Part shown: positions 58,360 to 64,000 of the stretch, in pieces
Numbering within the stretch: position 1 is the first letter of the stretch
Layout of the letters: every line of letters begins with the position of its first letter
Notes under the pieces: model-generated
Database searches by the model: none
The model's input: only the letters and a program-made list of their open reading frames with translations
What the model was told of the DNA's origin: nothing
NCBI GenBank assembly: GCA_035048815.1
Contig: JAUCBN010000011.1
Span: 16,446,001 to 16,510,000, forward strand
DNA: 64,000 bases
Source of the DNA: Abelmoschus esculentus
Lineage: Eukaryota > Streptophyta > Magnoliopsida > Malvales > Malvaceae
Direction: 5' to 3'
Program-made: the position numbers and the translations under genes

Positions 58360-58375
58360 TTGGTATCTCAAAGCC
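58360..58375 (+). other. Primer binding site
   Basis: TTGGTATCTCAAAGCC directly after the LTR; two or three changes from TTGGTATCAGAGCC, the initiator tRNA-Met site. Confidence 0.75.
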
Positions 58376-58421
58376 AGGTTACTAATCCACCAAGCTGGGA
58401 AAGACCAAGAAGAAAGCACAA

Positions 58422-59640
58422 ATGAAGGGTCAAACAAGTATTCTAGAGACAAAAGATTCGCAAGAAAGTGAACTGAGCCAAGTTGAACCAACTGTGGAAG
58501 AGACGGTGATTCCAAAATGGTGGGAGCAGCAAAAAGTTGGTATTGAGAACAACTTTAAGAAACTTTTTACAAAAATCGAAGAGACCCATGGATTCGTGGG
58601 TAGAATAACGGGGCTCATGGCCAAAGGAGCTGGCTTTTCTGATATACAGGGCACAGACAACAGTCCCCAGAAAACACCGGTAGTAACTCCTATGATTGAG
58701 CTAAAAGGGAAGGAAAGCTACCTACTCAAGTCACCATTATTGATAGCCATGAAAAGTATTCTTACCGTCCTGCCGAACCAGGTATTCTAGCTTCAAAACC
58801 TCAACAGACTCTAGATGCAGCTCTAAACTCTAAGCCAAACACAAACCAAACAGAGGTCATTAGAGAAAAAGAAAACTCAAGTAATAGTGTGAGCAATAAT
58901 GGAGGGTTCTACCCTAAACCAAGGATTGAGTAACAGTTTTTTGAGGGTGAGAATCCACGAGAGTGGATAAAAAATGCGAGAAATACTTTTCAATATTCGG
59001 TGTTCCTGATGAACAAAAGCTAGAAATAGCGGCTATGTATCTCTTGGGCAAGGCTAAAGCTTGGTTTGACGGATATATCATGCAAAAACACCGAGCTACT
59101 TGACACGAGTTCATAGCAGATCTGTGTCACAGATTTGATGCTAAGGGGTTTCTCAGATGTTATTGAAGAGTTTAGCAAGCTAACTCAAAAATCAACAGTG
59201 GAAATATACCAAAAAAGCTTTGATGAGTTGAAACCATATGTTCTGCAGCAATATCCCCACTTGGAGGAAACTTATTTTGTGTCCTTATTCCTGAGTGGAC
59301 TTAAAGATGAGTTGAAGCATAGAATCAAAATGCACCAACCAAAGTCATTGGCTGAAGTGTACAGGCAAGCAAAACTAGCAGAATTATCCTTGGAGTTCGA
59401 AGCAAAAAGGTATAAACCTACTATGAAGAGCAGCTATTATTCAAACACAGCACCTACACAAAGAAGTTTTCCACATACTGCAACAATCAAAAAAAACAGT
59501 AATGTTCCACAGGCTACAACCAAGTAATCTGTACTAGACTATAGGCGATCCAACAATTTATGTTTTAAATGTGGAGATAAAATTAGTTTAGGGCATCAAT
59601 GTAAACTTAAGCAACTGAATTCAATGGAGGAAGAGGAAAA
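58422..59640 (+). pseudogene. Chromovirus gag
   Basis: ATG at 58422, with 122 codons open (KGQTSILETKDSQESELSQ...) to a frameshift near 58785. The capsid-like region follows at 58910-59400 with FFEGENPREWI, MYLLGKAKAWFDGYI, LCHRFDAKGFSDVIEEFSKL and LFLSGLKDELKHRI, the Retrotrans_gag domain. Breaks include a TAG near 58929, a TGA at 59101 and a frame change near 59130. The zinc knuckle CFKCGDKISLGHQCK lies at 59559-59604, in the C..C..GH.C form of plant gypsy elements. An acidic spacer leads to protease. Confidence 0.85.
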
Positions 59641-62600
59641 TTCAGAAGAAATTGAAGAAAACACAGGGGTGCAAGAAAACTTGGAGGACAAAGAGCAAAA
59701 TGAAGGAAGCCTGGAGATATCCATGAACGCTCTCACTGGCAGCATAGGTTACAATACACTAAGGATCTAGGGCACCATAAAAGAAAGAACATTGAACATA
59801 TTACTCGACAGTGGCAGCACTCATAGCTTTATTGCTATAGGTTGGGCCAAGGAAGTAAGTGAATTGATAGAAACTAAGCCACTAGCTATCACGGTTGCAA
59901 ATGGTGAAAAGCTCTACAGCACAGCTCAATGTAATCAGCTCCAATGGAAGATGCAAGGATTCCAATTCGAACATGACTTCAGGGTACTCAAACTGGGAGG
60001 CAGTGACATGGTCCTTGGTGTGGACTGGATGAAGAAATACAGTCTAATTATGATGGACTTTAACGAGATGACACTCAGTTTTCAAAGAGGGGACCAACAA
60101 ATTAAGCTTCAAGGAGGCACAAGAAACAATACCATGAAGATAATTTCTGGAGAAATTTACAAAGGCTGGTGGATAAAGATCCAGAATTTTATAGTAAAAT
60201 TTACTTGATGAGTGTGGACACTAATAAAGCTGTCACCCCTACAGAACTACACCCTTTGCTGCAGAAATATCAAAGAGTGTTCGAGGATCCCAAAGGCATG
60301 CCACCAGCTAGGAAACAAGATAATACAATATTCCTTCAACAAAATACTCAGTCTATCAACCTAAGGCCCTACAGGTTCCCTCATCACCAAAAAGTGGAAG
60401 TAGAAAAACAAATCAGTGAGATAATTAAATGCTTATTAGTCAAGAAAAAAGATGGGACATGTAGGCTATATGTTGACAACCGATAATTAAATGCTGTAAC
60501 TGTTAAGAACAAATTCCTTATCCCTGTGGTTGAGGATCTCTTGGACGAGTTAGCTGGAGAATTTTTTTTCTCTAAAATAGACCTTCTGTCTGGGTACTGA
60601 CAGATCCTAATCCTTCTAGCAAACATTCATAAGATTGCTTTTCGCACCCATCATGGACACTTCGAGTTCAAGATAATACCTTTCAGGTTAACAAATGCCC
60701 CAACGACATTTCAAAGTCTTATGAATGAGTTATTTGCTCCTTATTTGCGAAAATTTGTCCTTGTTTTTTTCGATGACATTCTTGTTTACAACATTGACAT
60801 GACTAAATATATAGCTCATCTAACTATTGTACTAGAAGTTTTATCTTCTAACCATCTCTTTTCAAAGAGAAGCAAATGTTTTTTTGGACAGACTCAAGTG
60901 GAGTATTTGGGTCACCTCTACTCAACAAGGAGTTTCCACAGATCCTTTGAAGATCGAGGCTATGGCCAATTGGCCTCTCCCAAAGAATTTGAAAGCACTC
61001 AAGGGGTTTCTTGGTTTGACAGGCTACTATCACAAATTTATCAGAAACTATGGTGAACTTAGCAGGCCACTAACTCAAATGCTAAAGAAGGATGGGTTCG
61101 TTTGGACACCACTGTCCACTACTGCTTTTACCAAGCTCAAACAAGCTATGTGTTCTACATCGGTTCTGGCCCTGCCAGATTTTTCTCAAGTTTTCTGCCT
61201 CGAAGCTGATGTAAGCTCGGGAGGCATAGGAGCTGTCCTGTCAAAAAATGATAGACCGATTGCTTACTTAAGTAAAGCCCTTGGTTTTAGACACTCAGAC
61301 ATGTCCATCTACGAGAAGGAATACTTGGCAATATTGATGACCGTTAGCAAATGGCGACATTATTTTGAAGGTCATCCTTTGTTATAAAGATCGACCACGA
61401 GCCTCTCAAGCATTTATTGGAGCAAAAGCTCACAACTACGATTCAAAAGAAAGGCTTGACCAAGTTGTTGGACTTGACTATGTCATACAATATCGAAAAG
61501 GAAAAGCAAACAAGGTTGTTGATGCTCTCTCTCGCCAACATGAGGGTCAATTTGATCTTTGCCTATGGTCTATTACTATTATAACTCTTACTTGGGTGCT
61601 GGAAATTGAGGACAACTACATTGATGACCCATTAGCTCAAGCGAAAATTACAGCTCTTGCAATTCATCCCTTTACTTCCAACTATTGGTCCTATGTCAAA
61701 GGAATACTACGGTACAAGAATAGAGTCTATGTAGGGACACATGGTGGATTGAGGTTACAATTACTTCAGATTCTTCATGACTCTCCCTTAGGGGGACATT
61801 CGGGAATTTAGGCAACATACATGAGAATTAAACCTTATTTTTTTGGCAAGGGCTAAAGGCAACAGTTACATCCTATGTCCAATAGTGTGATACTTGTCAG
61901 AGACTAAAACCTAAACATGTTGCTCAATCAGGACTTCTCCATCCTATTCCTATTCCAGCTACTGATTGGGAAGTAATTTCTATGGACTTTATTGAAGGAC
62001 TTCCCCCCTCATCCAGGTTCAATTACATTTTGGTTATTATTGATAAATATACCAAATATGCACACTTTTTTGCTATTTCGCACCCCTACACTACTTTGAC
62101 AATTGCTAAATGCTACTTGGACCAAGTCTACAAACTTCATGATCCTCTAAAAATAGCTATTTTAGATCAGGACAGAACTTTCACAAGCTTGTTTTGGAAA
62201 GAGCTTATGCAACAATTGGGGACTCAGACTCACTTTAGTACAGCCTACCACCCCGAGTCGGATGGTCAAACCGAAAAGCTAAATCAATGCTTAGAACACT
62301 ACCTCCATAGCATGTGTTTCCTACAACCTAAGCAATGGGCGAAATGGTTACCTCAAGCCGAGTGGTGGTACAACACCAATTACCACTCCGCCTTAGGGAT
62401 TACCCCTTTTGAGGCCCTTTATGGCTACAAACCACCATTGTTAACCTTTGATCAACAGTCAGTGGTTCATTCAGTTCAAGACTTGATGACAAACAGACAA
62501 AATCTATAGAACCTCCTCAAAGAAATCTACAGAAAGCTTAGAACCGTATGAAACAAAATGCAGACAAAAAGAGGAGTGAACGACATTTCGAAGTTAGAGA

Positions 62601-63120
62601 TGCAGTTTACCTGAAACTTCAGCCATACCAGTAGACACCCTTGGCTCTGCGAAAGAACTTGAAACTCTCTTCCTGGTACTTTGGCCCTTATACAGTCCTC
62701 GAATGCATCGGTGAAGTCGCTTATCGTCTGTAACTACCCAGAACATCCAAATTATACCCTGTTTTTCATGTCAGCCTCCTTAAGAAAAGAATTGGGAATC
62801 GAATTGTTCCCTCAATCAACCCTCCCGAAGTGGATAATGATGGCCAATTGAAGGTCTACCCATAGACTATTTTGGACAGGAGAATGATCAAACGCGACAA
62901 CAAGGTCGTCACGCAGTTGCTGGTGAAAGGGTCTAACCTTAGTTCCGAAAATACAACTTGGGAAGACTATACAGTGCTCACATCCCAATTCCCAAATTTC
63001 GATCCTTGGGGACAAGGCTCATCTGGAGGCAGGGGTATTGTAACGATTGAAGGAGAAGATGAGGAATTGAAGGAAGAAAGATCAAAGCCCAAGGGTATAC
63101 CAGAGATGAAAACGAAGGGG
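59641..63120 (+). pseudogene. Chromovirus pol with chromodomain-like tail
   Basis: Protease at 59792 has intact LLDSGSTHSFI and DMVLGVDWM. RT at 60240-60930 starts PLLQKYQRVFEDP and has LRPYRFPHHQK, but about 15-20 residues between EIIK and LLVKKKDGT are deleted. Stops follow at 60484 and 60598; the catalytic FFDDILVY at 60768 is intact. RNase H is at 61090-61550 (CLEADVSSGGIGAVL, YEKEYLAILMTVSKWRHYF, DALSRQ), with a stop at 61385. Integrase: HHCC region at 61780-61910 (GGHSGI, CDTCQRLKP) with two stops, then the core at 61982-62509 carrying MDFIEGLP, LDQDRTF and SDGQTEKLNQ, all three acidic residues present. A C-terminal chromodomain-like segment (LDRRMIKRDNKVVTQLLVKG, TTWEDY) near 62872-63000 runs into the 3' LTR. 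Confidence 0.88.
63024..63038 (+). other. Polypurine-rich tract
   Basis: GGAGGCAGGGGTATT region immediately before the TGTAACG start of the 3' LTR; one pyrimidine interruption plus the terminal TATT. Confidence 0.6.
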
Positions 63121-63481
63121 ACGAGGAAATTCAAATCTCAGAAGACAGTCTCGACACGCGGGAACAAGAGGACTGGGGAAGGAAACAACAACAATTGGGA
63201 TAATGACCCTACTGTGGGGATAACAGGTCGAGAGGCTTTGTCTGGAATGAAGACAAAGACAAGGACAACCAACTGGATAACGGTTTGTTTGAGAATGAGA
63301 GAGAGAATCCACTTGTCATTAAATAATATATGTAAATGTACTAGAATTATATATACACTTCAATTTGTATAGCTTATTATGATATGAATGAAATAAGTTT
63401 TCTCCTATCTTCTCCTAATTCTCTCCACCTCTGCTTCTAATTCTTAATCCCCTATTCTCTTATTCTACTACAAACGTTACA
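63039..63481 (+). repeat. 3' LTR of the chromovirus
   Basis: TGTAACGATTGAAGGAG to CAAACGTTACA. An open frame continuing from the integrase tail reads into it, as is common when the polyprotein end overlaps the LTR start. Confidence 0.92.
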
Positions 63482-63486
63482 TCCAA

Positions 63487-64000
63487 AAGCATCCAAGGCA
63501 TAATTTTTTCAATATCTAATCTTTGATACTATCTACTGTTCAGAAAATCCTTTCATCTTCTTCTCAAGGTAATCTATCTCAAGCTTTCTTTATTTTTTTC
63601 TGCTTTTAATGGTTTAAAATTTTTTTCTTTTATAAATATACAAATCTATTTTTTATCTTCTTCTTCTTCTTTAGATTTGTTTTTATTTTTTGATTTTTAC
63701 TCTAATTTAAATTTTGGATTGTGTAATTTAGTATATTAATTTGTTTAGTTAGTTGTTAATTCTAGTAAAAATCTATAATTTTTGAGATATGTTTTCACTT
63801 TACTGTTTCTCTCTTCTCTCAAACTGTTTAATATAATACCATCAAAACTTCCATCACCATTGTGGTAAATTATGCATTCCCATCATTCTCTTTAGCATAA
63901 GTTAGTGAAACCTAAACAAAATTCTTTGTTTATGTTTGTACATATAGTAATTAAAATTAGGGATAGAAAATCATCTATACAGTTAGTTTGGTTCACCTAT
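63487..64000. other. Pyrimidine-rich single-copy-like DNA
   Basis: No open frame. CTTCTTCTCAAGGTAATCTAT at 63560-63580 looks like a leader exon followed by a GTAATC donor, and the T-rich run behind it like an intron. It may be the 5' leader of a gene outside the window; this is a weak inference. Confidence 0.3.

Larger units (their letters stand above)
57917..63481 (+). mobile_element. Chromovirus (Ty3/gypsy), short-LTR type
   Basis: LTRs of 442 and 443 bp, both TGTAACGATT...CGTTACA-like, are flanked by a perfect 5-bp duplication TCCAA (57912-57916 and 63482-63486). A primer site with tRNA-Met similarity follows the 5' LTR; a purine-rich GGAGGCAGGGGTAT precedes the 3' LTR. Coding order gag-PR-RT-RH-IN-chromodomain-like. 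5,565 bp. Size and short LTRs fit the Reina group; that placement is inference. Confidence 0.92.

Overview
The window is AT-rich plant nuclear DNA, most likely from a eudicot, and is almost entirely a nested stack of transposable elements. Evidence for a plant: Ty1/copia, chromovirus, Athila-like and Del/Tekay-like LTR retroelements, a plant-type hAT transposase with BED finger, CACTA and Mutator-like TIR elements, GT-AG introns, degenerate CCCTAAA motifs, and fragments of plant SFT2 and Sin3-like genes. I cannot name the species. I see no intact host gene, tRNA, rRNA, CRISPR array or bacterial feature.

Layout, left to right. 0.3-2.3 kb: eroded chromovirus pol. 2.65-3.71 kb: Mutator-like TIR element with a perfect 9-bp target duplication. 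4.4-8.7 kb: minus-strand copia relic with LTR remnants at both ends and a repeat-filled interior. 8.7-12.7 kb: two LTR-like arms in inverted orientation bracketing an AT-rich ~145-bp tandem array and one exon of an SFT2-type vesicle transport gene. 13.6-24.6 kb: an 11-kb Athila-like non-autonomous retroelement with gag-protease, no reverse transcriptase, and a second ORF resembling the 'putative plant transposon protein' family; this ORF is split by a 3.1-kb CACTA element. 24.8-31.6 kb: an old copia LTR cut open by a 4.7-kb copia element and an 877-bp hAT-type MITE. 31.6-34.8 kb: LTR relic joined to a chromovirus integrase tail.

35.5-37.8 kb and 55.0-57.7 kb: a dispersed duplication of a short Sin3-like gene with two PAH repeats. 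Five exons can be modelled in both copies. The lesions are complementary: copy A has a stop in exon 2 and a 23-nt deletion in exon 3, while copy B has only a 1-nt deletion in exon 4. Between the copies lie a 4.4-kb hAT element with a broken transposase gene and a nested solo LTR (38.4-42.8 kb), an Athila-type solo LTR (43.2-44.5 kb), two possible Mutator-type N-terminal fragments (44.9-46.5 kb) around a second hAT-type MITE, an Athila gag fragment plus LTR (47.4-50.0 kb), and a 3.3-kb Del/Tekay-type solo LTR inserted in the reverse transcriptase of an older gypsy element (50.1-54.8 kb).

57.9-63.5 kb: the best-preserved retroelement, a 5.6-kb chromovirus with two ~440-bp LTRs, a tRNA-Met-type primer site, a perfect TCCAA target duplication and a damaged polyprotein. 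It sits about 190 bp upstream of Sin3-like copy B. The last 0.5 kb is non-repetitive pyrimidine-rich DNA that could be the leader of a gene beyond the window.

Together the window reads as a record of insertion order. Most boundaries are supported by target-site duplications visible in the sequence, and the three hAT-type elements share termini, so the 4.4-kb copy belongs to the family that could once have moved the two short ones.
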